Of a stretch of 64,000 bases of DNA, positions 16,719 through 24,800 are shown one piece after another. The notes under the pieces were generated by a model. It worked only from the letters and a program-made list of their open reading frames with translations. It ran no database searches and was not told the origin of the DNA. Source of the DNA: Dysosmobacter segnis (GTDB taxonomy: Bacteria > Bacillota > Clostridia > Oscillospirales > Oscillospiraceae). Positions within the stretch are counted from its first letter, which is position 1, and each line of letters opens with the position of its first letter. The position numbers and the translations under genes are program-made. The DNA lies in contig NZ_JACOQI010000003.1 of NCBI RefSeq assembly GCF_014297285.1, positions 186,001 to 250,000 of the forward strand. The letters are read 5' to 3'.

Positions 16719-17744
16719 ATGTACAGCTTCCGCAACGATTACAGCGAAGGCGCACATCCCCAGGTTCTTCAGGCTCTGACGGACACCAATCTGGTCCAGA
16801 CCTGCGGCTACGGCGTGGACCCCATCTGTGAGGAGGCCCGTGACCTGATCCGGACGGTCTGCGCCGCTCCCGAGGCGGACGTTCACTTTCTGGTCGGCGG
16901 CACCCAGACCAACCTGACGGTCATCACGGCGCTGCTGGCCTCCTATGAGGCGGTGATCGCCGCCCACACCGGCCACGTCAACTGCCATGAGACCGGTGCC
17001 ATCGAAGCCACCGGCCACAAGGTCTGCGTGGAGACCTCCCCGGACGGCAAGGTGACCCCCGCTATGGTGGAGGCCGTTCTGGCCCGTCATGACGGCACGG
17101 AGCACATGGTCTCCCCCAAGATGGTCTACATTTCCGATACCACTGAGATCGGCACCGTCTACACCAAGGCGGAGCTGACCGCTCTGCGTCGCTGCTGCGA
17201 CGAGCACGGCCTGCTGCTGTTCCTGGACGGCGCCCGTCTTGGCTCCGCCCTCACCTCCCCGGAAAGCGATCTGACGCTGGCGGATCTGGCGGCGCTGACG
17301 GATGTGTTCACCATCGGCGGCACCAAGAACGGCGCGCTGTTTGGCGAGGCCGTGGTGCTGACGGTCCCCTGCCCCCACTTCCGCTGGCACATCAAGCAGC
17401 GGGGCGGTATGCTGGCCAAGGGCCGGCTGCTGGGCGTACAGTTCCAGGCGCTGCTGAAGGACGATCTCTACTTCGACATCGGCCGTCACGCCAATGACAT
17501 GGCTTTCCGTCTGCGGGACGGCTTCAAGGCGCTGGGCTATGAGTTCCCGGTCCCCTCCCCCTCCAACCAGCAGTTCCCGGTCATGAAGATCCAGACCGCC
17601 GAGAAGCTGGCCGCCATGGGCTTTGAGTTCCAGGTGGAGCGGGTCATCGACGAGGAGCACATTATGTACCGCTTCGTCACAAGCTGGGCCACTCCCGAAA
17701 GCGCTATTGACGATCTGCTGAACGCTCTGGCTCAGTGCCAGTAA
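16719..17744 (+). CDS. Low-specificity L-threonine aldolase / beta-eliminating lyase family enzyme
   Basis: PLP-dependent fold type I enzyme, 341 residues. It begins with the FRNDYSEG substrate loop (FRNDYSEGAHP) seen in the clostridial branch of the family. GGTQTN near 58, the cofactor Asp in FLDGARLGS near 170 and the Schiff-base Lys in IGGTKNGALFG near 200 are visible. Most relatives cleave threonine or allo-threonine to glycine and acetaldehyde, but this branch also contains other beta-eliminating lyases, so the substrate is uncertain. ATG at 16719 with AGAGG upstream; stands alone. Confidence 0.88.
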   Translation: MYSFRNDYSEGAHPQVLQALTDTNLVQTCGYGVDPICEEARDLIRTVCAAPEADVHFLVGGTQTNLTVITALLASYEAVIAAHTGHVNCHETGAIEATGHKVCVETSPDGKVTPAMVEAVLARHDGTEHMVSPKMVYISDTTEIGTVYTKAELTALRRCCDEHGLLLFLDGARLGSALTSPESDLTLADLAALTDVFTIGGTKNGALFGEAVVLTVPCPHFRWHIKQRGGMLAKGRLLGVQFQALLKDDLYFDIGRHANDMAFRLRDGFKALGYEFPVPSPSNQQFPVMKIQTAEKLAAMGFEFQVERVIDEEHIMYRFVTSWATPESAIDDLLNALAQCQ

Positions 17745-17771
17745 TCGCGATTTCCGGCAAAACAGCTCATA

Positions 17772-17820
17772 AATCCCCTGCTCTTTTGAAAAAAGGGCAG
17801 GGGATTCTTCTTTTTTTGAC
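17772..17820 (+). terminator. Terminator of the threonine-aldolase-like gene
   Basis: AATCCCCTGC pairs with GCAGGGGATT around an A/T-rich loop, followed by TCTTCTTTTTTT. Confidence 0.85.
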
Positions 17821-17829
17821 AAGTTCTTC

Positions 17830-17858
17830 TTGACACGAACAAGTGTTCGATGTATGAT
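17830..17858 (+). promoter_or_regulatory. LexA-controlled promoter (SOS box between -35 and -10)
   Basis: TTGACA (17830-17835), 17-base spacer and TATGAT (17853-17858) form a near-consensus promoter. The spacer holds CGAACAAGTGTTCG (17836-17849), a perfect palindrome that fits the Gram-positive LexA/DinR box CGAACRNRYGTTYG. A weaker half-matching site AAACATTTGTTCG is at 17870-17882, just downstream of the start region. LexA bound here would occlude RNA polymerase, so the genes that follow should be induced by DNA damage. Confidence 0.88.
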
Positions 17859-17898
17859 AAGAGTAGATAAAACATTTGTTCGATTGGAGGAACGTGTT

Positions 17899-18024
17899 AT
17901 GATCGGTTGGAGCTTTTTCTTTATGCTGGTAGGCGTATCCACTTTGGCTTCCCAGGTATTCCGGGTAGTGGACTATATTGAACAGCCCACCCGTCATACC
18001 CGCCGCCACGCTGCGGCACGGTGA
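17899..18024 (+). CDS. SOS-regulated 41-residue membrane peptide
   Basis: Short protein with one hydrophobic N-terminal helix (about residues 3-22, GWSFFFMLVGVST) and a basic, His- and Arg-rich C-terminal tail (TRHTRRHAAAR). No family recognised. GGAGG at 17886-17890 lies eight bases before the ATG. It is the first gene after a LexA-box promoter and its stop is only three bases from the ATG of the radical-SAM gene (or overlaps a GTG start), suggesting translational coupling. SOS regulons of other Firmicutes include small membrane division inhibitors such as YneA and SosA; a similar role is an inference from position and shape only. Confidence 0.72.
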   Translation: MIGWSFFFMLVGVSTLASQVFRVVDYIEQPTRHTRRHAAAR

Positions 18025-18026
18025 AG

Positions 18027-19295
18027 ATGGACGTTCTTGCCAAGCTGGAGATCCTGACGGACGCAGCCAAGTATGACGCCGCCTGTACCTCCAGCGGCGT
18101 CCGCCGCGGGTTCCGGCAGGGCTATATCGGCAACACCACCTCGTCCATCGCCGGCTGCTGCCATACCTTCTCCGCTGATGGGCGGTGCGTCACGCTCCTG
18201 AAGGTGCTGATGAGCAACTGCTGTGTCTATGACTGCGCCTATTGCGTCAACCGGCGGAGCAACGATACCCGGCGGGCGGCGTTTACGCCGCAGGAGCTGG
18301 CGGACCTGACCATCAACTTCTATCGGCGGAATTATATTGAGGGGCTGTTCCTCTCCTCCGGGGTACTGCGGAATCCGGACTACACCATGGAGCAGATGAT
18401 CCGGGCCATCCGCATTCTTCGGGAAGAATACCGCTTCAATGGCTACATCCACGCCAAGGCCATCCCCGGCGCCGCCCCGGAGCTGGTGGAGCAGCTGGGC
18501 CTTTTGGCCGACCGACTGAGCTGCAACATCGAGCTGCCCTCAGAGACAGGACTGCGGACTCTGGCCCCGGAAAAGACGAAGGCCGCTGTACTGGCTCCTA
18601 TGCGGCAGATCCAAGTCAGAAGTATTCAAAATAAAGAAGAACTGGTCAAGTACCGCCACACGCCCAAGTTCGCCCCGGCGGGCCAGAGCACCCAGATGAT
18701 CGTGGGTGCCACGCCGGACAGCGACCTCCACATTCTGCGGCTGACGCAGGGGCTTTATGACCGGTATCAGCTGAAGCGGGTATTTTTCTCCGCCTATGTG
18801 CCGGTGGTGGAAAGTGCCCTTCTCCCCTCCAAGGAGACCAAGCCGCCCCTGCTGCGGGAGCATCGGCTCTATCAGGCGGACTGGCTGCTGCGGTTTTACG
18901 GGTTCCGTGCGGAGGAGCTGCTGGACGAGCAGGCCCCTTCCTTTGACCCCCGTCTGGACCCCAAATGCTGCTGGGCCTTGCGGCATCCTGAATTTTTCCC
19001 CGTAGAGGTGAACCGGGCGGACTACGAAGCACTGCTGCGCGTCCCCGGTCTGGGGGTAGTATCCGCCCGCCGCATCCTGACTGCCCGGCGGACTGGCCCC
19101 CTGCGGCTGGAAAATCTGCCGAAATTAGGTGTGGTCATGAAGCGGGCGCAGTATTTCCTCACCGCCAATGGCCGCATGGCCGACGGTCTGCGCTTCACGC
19201 AAGACAGCCTTCTGCGAAACCTCATCGCCGTGGAGCAGTCCCTGCTGCCCCAGCCGGAGATGCGACAGCTTTCTCTGTTCGACGATGCCGTTTAA
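18027..19295 (+). CDS. Putative DNA modification/repair radical SAM protein (TIGR03916-type)
   Basis: 422 residues. The N-terminal half is a radical SAM domain with the 4Fe-4S cluster motif CxxxCxxC in NCCVYDCAYC (near 62-71). The C-terminal part carries a helix-hairpin-helix (LRVPGLGVVSARRIL, near 335-349), a non-specific DNA-binding motif. This matches the family described as linked to a uracil-DNA-glycosylase-like partner, and the partner gene follows 15 bases downstream. Placement behind a LexA box supports a DNA-damage role; the chemistry is unknown. A GTG at 18021 overlapping the preceding stop is an alternative start. Confidence 0.9.
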   Translation: MDVLAKLEILTDAAKYDAACTSSGVRRGFRQGYIGNTTSSIAGCCHTFSADGRCVTLLKVLMSNCCVYDCAYCVNRRSNDTRRAAFTPQELADLTINFYRRNYIEGLFLSSGVLRNPDYTMEQMIRAIRILREEYRFNGYIHAKAIPGAAPELVEQLGLLADRLSCNIELPSETGLRTLAPEKTKAAVLAPMRQIQVRSIQNKEELVKYRHTPKFAPAGQSTQMIVGATPDSDLHILRLTQGLYDRYQLKRVFFSAYVPVVESALLPSKETKPPLLREHRLYQADWLLRFYGFRAEELLDEQAPSFDPRLDPKCCWALRHPEFFPVEVNRADYEALLRVPGLGVVSARRILTARRTGPLRLENLPKLGVVMKRAQYFLTANGRMADGLRFTQDSLLRNLIAVEQSLLPQPEMRQLSLFDDAV

Positions 19296-19310
19296 GTCCG
19301 GAGGTGCCCT

Positions 19311-20168
19311 ATGAACGAAATGATCTACACCTATGACGGCAGCTTCGAGGGCTTTCTCTGCTGCATTTTTGACAGCTACGCCAACAAAGAAGTCCTCACC
19401 GCCATTACCGACGATGAGGACTCTGCGCCTATTCTGTTTCCCGTCCGGGCAATCCGCACCGACAGCGGCCACGCCGGACGGGTCCTGCGAAAATTGCACA
19501 AGCTCTCCCCCTACGGAGAGGAGCTGGTACGTCGGGGGTTTCTCACCTGCATGGAGGAACGCGAGATCCGCCTGTACCGGCTGGTGGTAAAGCTGCTGCG
19601 GGAAGGTCCCAGTTTTCTGCGGAACTTTTCCGACGAGACGCTTCATCCGGTAGCGACAGCCGTCCGGCATCTCAACGGCGAAGCCCATCTTTTAAAAGGC
19701 TTTCTCCGCTTCTCCGATCTGGGCGGCATTCTGGGAAGCGAGATCGAACCGAAAAATAGGGTCCTCCCCATTCTGCGGAGCCACTTCTGCGCCCGCTATC
19801 AAAACGAGAAATTTTTCATTTATGACCGTGTCCACCACGAGGCGCTGTTTTACGCCGCCGGCAAGGCCGTCATTCGCCCGTTAGCGGACTTTCAGATGGC
19901 GCCGCCGAATGAAACGGAGGCCGCCTACCGGCTGCTTTGGAAGCGGTTTTACGATACCGTGGCTATTCGGGAGCGGGAAAATCCAAAACTACGAATGACC
20001 CACATGCCAAAGCGTTATTGGTCCACCATGACGGAATTTCAGGATGATCCCTATTTCACTCCGCAAAGCTCTGCCGCAGCCGTTCCAGTCCCCGGCGTTC
20101 CAGCCGGGAAACCTGCACCTGGGACACCCCCAGCACCCGGGCGGCCCGCTCCTGCGTCAGCCCCTTGA
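19311..20168 (+). CDS. Putative DNA metabolism protein (TIGR03915/DUF4130-type partner of the radical SAM protein)
   Basis: 285 residues. The first 243 or so match the family that always accompanies the radical SAM protein: the N-terminal IYTYDGSFEGFLCCIFDSY and the C-terminal MPKRYWSTMTEFQ are characteristic. The family normally ends close to that point. Here there is no stop and the frame continues for about 40 Pro/Ala/Gly-rich residues, overlapping the 3' end of sigF on the opposite strand by 113 bases. The tail has the composition of an antisense read-through of sigF, so it looks like a lost stop codon rather than a new domain. Start ATG 19311 with GGAGGTG upstream. Confidence 0.85.
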   Translation: MNEMIYTYDGSFEGFLCCIFDSYANKEVLTAITDDEDSAPILFPVRAIRTDSGHAGRVLRKLHKLSPYGEELVRRGFLTCMEEREIRLYRLVVKLLREGPSFLRNFSDETLHPVATAVRHLNGEAHLLKGFLRFSDLGGILGSEIEPKNRVLPILRSHFCARYQNEKFFIYDRVHHEALFYAAGKAVIRPLADFQMAPPNETEAAYRLLWKRFYDTVAIRERENPKLRMTHMPKRYWSTMTEFQDDPYFTPQSSAAAVPVPGVPAGKPAPGTPPAPGRPAPASAP

Positions 20169-20760
20169 AATAGCGGAGCAGAATCGTCATGCGCTCCTTT
20201 TCCGGCAGTTGATCCACCGCCTCCCGCAGGGCGATGCGCTCCACAAGTCCCTCCTCCGGAGCCTCTGTGCCCAGCAGCCCCTCCAGCGCAAGGCCGTCCG
20301 CTGTTTCCCGCTGCAAGGAATCCGGTGCCTCTGTGGCCAGATCCACTTGGGCGATCTCCTCCGGTGTCCATCCGGTCTGGGCCGACAGTTCGGAGAGGGA
20401 CGGCTCCTGCCCCAACTCCTGCCGCAGCCGCTCCCGCAGGGCATACAGAGTCAGTGCCTGCTCCCGGATGCTCCGTCCCACCTTGATGGTGCCGTCATCC
20501 CGGAGAAACCGCCGGATCTCCCCGGCGATCTTGGGAACGGCATAGGTGGAAAAGCAGGTGCCGTAGGAAAAATCAAACCCCCGGATCGCTTTCAGAAACC
20601 CAAGACATCCCAGCTGGTACAGATCGTCCGGCTCCACTCCCCGGCCGTAATACCGGCGGACCACACTCCAGATCAGGCCGTTGTTTTCCAGCACTGCCTG
20701 CTCACATGCGTCCCGGTCCCCCTCCTGAGCCGCCCGCAGCAGCTCCATGGCGCCATTCAT
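20056..20760 (-). CDS. sigF: RNA polymerase sigma-F factor (forespore)
   Basis: Sigma-70 family factor of 234 residues that directs early forespore transcription. Region 2 is visible as DLYQLGCLGFLKAI and FSTYAVPKIAGEIRRFLRD (residues about 45-88), and the region 4 helix-turn-helix as QERAARVLGVSQVQVSRLERR near 203-223. It is the third gene of a spoIIAA-spoIIAB-sigF operon and overlaps spoIIAB by four bases (ATGA). Identity as SigF rather than SigG rests on that context. The 3' end overlaps the convergent DUF4130-type gene. Confidence 0.95.
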   Translation of the reverse strand: MNGAMELLRAAQEGDRDACEQAVLENNGLIWSVVRRYYGRGVEPDDLYQLGCLGFLKAIRGFDFSYGTCFSTYAVPKIAGEIRRFLRDDGTIKVGRSIREQALTLYALRERLRQELGQEPSLSELSAQTGWTPEEIAQVDLATEAPDSLQRETADGLALEGLLGTEAPEEGLVERIALREAVDQLPEKERMTILLRYFKGLTQERAARVLGVSQVQVSRLERRGLERLRQSFAE

Positions 20761-21200
20761 CGCTTGATCCGGGGGGCGATCTTCTTTTTCATCACCACGG
20801 TGGTACCCCGGCCAGCCACGGACCGCACCTTTAAACTATCCATAAAGCTCTCCATGATGGTGAAGCCCATGCCGCTGCGTTCCTCTCCTCCGGTGGTGAA
20901 CATGGGCTGCCGGGCCTTTTCCACATCCGGGATGCCCCGGCCGTAGTCCCGCACCGTGATCTCCAGCACCTGTTCGGTACAGATCCGGACCTTCACCGTC
21001 ACCTTGCCGATCCGGTCCGGGTACGCATGGACGATGGCGTTGGTGGCCGCCTCAGAAACGGCGGTCTTGATGTCCTCCAGCTCGTTGAGAGTGGGGTCCA
21101 TCTGTGCCGCGAAGCAGGCCACCGCGGAGCGGATAAACCCCTCGTTGCTGCTCTGGCTGGGAAACTGCAAAGTGACTTCATTTTCCGTCTTTATTTTCAT
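20757..21200 (-). CDS. spoIIAB: Anti-sigma-F factor and serine kinase SpoIIAB
   Basis: GHKL-fold kinase that binds and inhibits sigma-F and phosphorylates SpoIIAA. 147 residues with the N-box EAATNAIVHAY near 49-59, the G1-like DYGRGIPD near 85-92 and the G2 box RSGMGFTIME near 107-116, as in the SpoIIAB/RsbW family. ATG at 21200; stop overlaps the sigF start by four bases. Confidence 0.96.
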   Translation of the reverse strand: MKIKTENEVTLQFPSQSSNEGFIRSAVACFAAQMDPTLNELEDIKTAVSEAATNAIVHAYPDRIGKVTVKVRICTEQVLEITVRDYGRGIPDVEKARQPMFTTGGEERSGMGFTIMESFMDSLKVRSVAGRGTTVVMKKKIAPRIKR

Positions 21201-21215
21201 TATGTAAACCTCCCG

Positions 21216-21521
21216 TTATTGAATGGAAACCAGCCGCCCGATGCCGGCAGCGTCCAGAACACGGCGGGCCTGCTCCGGCACGTTCCGGAGCACAACGCTG
21301 CCCTCCATCAGCTGCATCCGCTGCTGAGACCGAAGGATCAGGGCGATCCCGGAGCTGTCCATAAAGGTCACGCCCGCAAAGTCTAAGATCAGACTTCGGG
21401 GAAGGGCCGCATCAATGGCGATCTCCACTTCCTTCAAGGCATTTCTGGCCCCGTGATGGTCCATTTCTCCGCTGAATTCCAGCAACAGCTCCCGGTCTGT
21501 GTCCCGCGCTCGTATATCCAT
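21216..21521 (-). CDS. spoIIAA: Anti-anti-sigma-F factor SpoIIAA
   Basis: STAS-domain protein of 101 residues that releases sigma-F from SpoIIAB when dephosphorylated. The phosphorylatable Ser lies in VTFMDSSGIALI near residues 53-64. The ATG at 21521 is chosen because AGAGGG sits six bases upstream; a longer in-frame start at 21554 lacks such a site. First gene of the operon. Confidence 0.95.
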   Translation of the reverse strand: MDIRARDTDRELLLEFSGEMDHHGARNALKEVEIAIDAALPRSLILDFAGVTFMDSSGIALILRSQQRMQLMEGSVVLRNVPEQARRVLDAAGIGRLVSIQ

Positions 21522-21807
21522 ACTATTCCCTCTTTTGTCGAATTTTATCCCCATTTGTCAAATCAGCTCAGAAGGTACTCTGCTCCGATCAGATCTGTTG
21601 GGGAATGGCTTGTCTTACGGTGATGGTAGCATATTCGCCGGACAGGTTTCTGTCGAAGCCGGGTGCGACTGTCATATTTTTTATGTAAATCTCTGCCGGT
21701 TATCTCTCACCTGCCGTATCACGGTCAAAATCGACGGAAAACGTTCCCTTAATGCGCCCATGGCCCTGCCTTCGGGCCCATAATAGCGCACTTGAAATTT
21801 GCAGCAA
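21522..21807 (-). promoter_or_regulatory. Upstream region of the spoIIA operon with candidate Spo0A boxes
   Basis: The 5' region holds two exact TGTCGAA words (21536-21542 and 21651-21657), which match the Spo0A box TGNCGAA. On the minus strand GGCGAAT near 21635-21641 resembles a sigma-H -10 element, but the matching -35 is poor. In Bacillus this operon uses sigma-H plus Spo0A, so the sites are plausible, though short enough to occur by chance. I see no gene in this stretch. Confidence 0.4.
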
Positions 21808-21848
21808 AAAAAGCGGCCCATGCGTAAAACGCATAGGCCGCTTTTTCG
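21808..21848 (-). terminator. Terminator of the pyr-car operon
   Basis: AAGCGGCCTATGCG pairs with CGCATGGGCCGCTT on the minus strand, followed by TTTTTTT, about 50 bases after the carB stop. Confidence 0.88.
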
Positions 21849-21894
21849 TGCAGTCAAAGCAGATTAGATCCAGTTTTCAAAAACGGTTTTTCCG

Positions 21895-24800
21895 TTAGTA
21901 CACCGCTTCGCCGGTATAAACCAGCTTGGCGTCGCCGGTGAGGGTGATCTTCTCGTCGGTGTAATTCACCACCAGATCACCGCCGGCAGCCCGGACGGTC
22001 ACATCCCGTCCCTTTTCGCACATACCGTTGGCCACGGCCGCCACCACAGCGGCGCAGGCACCGGTGCCGCTGGCCATGATCTCGCCGCTGCCCCGCTCCC
22101 AGACCCGCATTTTGATGGTGCTGGGATTCACCACGCGAATAAACTCTGCGTTGATCCGCTCCGGGAAATAGGGAGCCTGCTCAAACCGGGGACCGAGGAA
22201 CTCCACATCCACATCGTCGATCCGGGGGCAGAAGGCCACGCAATGGGGCTCTCCCACGTCTACGCAGGTGATGTTGAAGGACTGTCCGCCGATATACACC
22301 GGGTAATCCACCACCGTCTTTTCCGCGATGGCAAACCGGAAGGCCGCCGCATCCAGAGAGGCGCAGCCCATATCCACACAGGCGGAGGTCACAAGACCGT
22401 TGGCGGTGTAGAGGTGTACCTCCCGGACGCCGGCACCGGTCTCGATCCGCATATCTTCCTTTTTCACCAGACCGTTGTCATACAGGTACTTGCCCATGCA
22501 GCGCAGGGCGTTGCCCGCCGTGGCGCTCTCGCTGCCGTCGGCGTTGAACAGCCGGATCTTCGCGTCGGCAATGTCGGAATGCTCCATCAGGACGATCCCG
22601 TCGGCGCCGATGCCGTAGTGCCGGTCACAGAAGGTGACGCACAGGGACTCCGGGCAGGTGATCTCGCCGTGGAAGTTTTCCAGGAAGATGTAATCGTTTC
22701 CGCAGGTCTGCAGCTTGGAGAATTTCAGCTTCTGACGCTCGCTGCGGAGGTGGCAGATGTCGATGAGCTCCGTGTTCCGCTGGTTGTAGCGGCTGGCCAG
22801 AATATCCGTCAGCGCGTTGGCGGTATCCAGAGAGGTCAGGCACGGGATCCCCAGCTGGACGCAGCGGTGGTTCAGATGGATGAAGTCCCGGATATAGATG
22901 GGCTCCGTGGAGCCGGTGAGGATCACATAGTCGATCCGGCCGTTTTCAAGGAGCTGGAACACCCGGTTGTCCTTCCCCAGCTTGCCCACGATCTCCACAT
23001 CGGTACCCAGACGGGAGATCTCTCTGGCGGTGCCGTCGGTGGCGTAGAGCTTGTAGCCCATTTCGTCCAGCTTCCGGGCGATGTTGACGATCTCCGGCTG
23101 ATCCCGGTGGTTCACGGAGATCAGCACGCCGCCGCGGGCCTCCTTCTCCACCTTGTATCCGGCAGAGACAAGGCCCTTGAACAGGGCCTCCTGCATATTT
23201 TTGCCAAGGCCCAGCACCTCGCCGGTGGATTTCATCTCCGGGGAGAGGGCAGCGTTGGCATCGGTGATTTTCTCAAAGGAGAACACAGGCACCTTCACGG
23301 CTACATAGGGGGGCTGGCGGTACAGACCGGTGCCATAGCCCAGAGAGGCCAGAGGCTGACCCACCATGACGCGGGTGGCCAGATCCACCATGGGTACGCC
23401 GGTGACCTTGGAAATGTAGGGCACCGTGCGGCTGGCACGGGGGTTCACCTCAATGACGTACAGCTCGTTCTGGTAGATCAGATACTGAATATTGATGAGG
23501 CCATGGGTTCCCAGAGACAGGGCCAGCTTTTCCGAGCAGTCCACAATGACCTTCAGCATCTTATCTCCGATGGAGAAGGGCGGATAGACAGCGATGGAGT
23601 CACCGGAGTGGACACCGGTGCGCTCGATGTGCTGCATGATGCCGGGGATCAGGACGTCCTTGCCGTCGGAAATGACGTCCACTTCCAGTTCCTTGCCCAT
23701 GAGGTACTGGTCCACCAGCACCGGGTTTTCGATCTTGCCGGAGAGGATGACCTCCATGTAAGTCCGCACGTCCTCATCGTTGTGGGCGATGACCATGTTC
23801 TGGCCGCCGATGACGTAGGAAGGGCGCAGCAGCACGGGATAGCCCAGCTCATGAGCGGCGTCCAGCGCCTCCTGCATACCGGTGATGGCCCGGCCCTGAG
23901 GCCGTTTGATAGAGAACCGCTCCAGCAGGGCATCGAACCGTTCCCGGTCCTCTGCCATGTCGATGGACTCAGCGCTGGTACCCAAAATGGGGATACCGTG
24001 GCTGTCCAGGAACTTGGTGAGCTTGATGGCCGTCTGGCCGCCGAAGGCCACCACCACGCCCACGGGCTTCTCCACCTCGATGATGTGCATGACATCCTCG
24101 GGGAACAGAGGCTCAAAGTACAGGCGATCGGCGGTATCATAGTCCGTGGAGACGGTCTCGGGGTTGTTGTTGACGATGACTACCTCGTAGCCCAGCTCCT
24201 TCAGCGTCCAGACGCAGTGGACGGAGGAATAGTCGAACTCGATGCCCTGACCGATGCGGATGGGGCCGGAGCCAAGCACCATAATGACCGGCTTGCCGCT
24301 GCGGGGGAAAGTCCGGGATTCGCAGAACTTATCAAAAGTGGAATAGAAATAGGGAGTCTCGGCATCGAACTCCGCGCCGCAGGTATCCACCATCTTGTAG
24401 ACGGCGTCCTTCTTTTCACAGGGCAGCGCGGCAGCGCCGGAGAGTCGCTTGAGGGTATCGTCGGGATAGCCCATCTTCTTACCGGTCTCATAATGCTCAA
24501 CAGTGAGGCCGTCCTTTTCCAAAGCCTTTTCAAATTCCGCCATTTTCTTCAGCTTTGCAAGGAACCAGCGGTCGATCCGGGTGATGCTGAAGATCTCGTC
24601 GATGGACGTACCGCCCTTCAGGGCCTCAAAAATGGTGAACAGCCGATGGTCATCCACCCGACGGAGCCGCTCCCAGATGGGGGCATGGTCCTCGGGATCG
24701 TTTTTGCGGTTCAGGCTGTCCAGGCCCACCTCCGCCCCCCGGACGGCCTTCATCAGTGCCATCTCAAAGCTGGGAGCGATGGCCATGACCTCGCCGGTGG

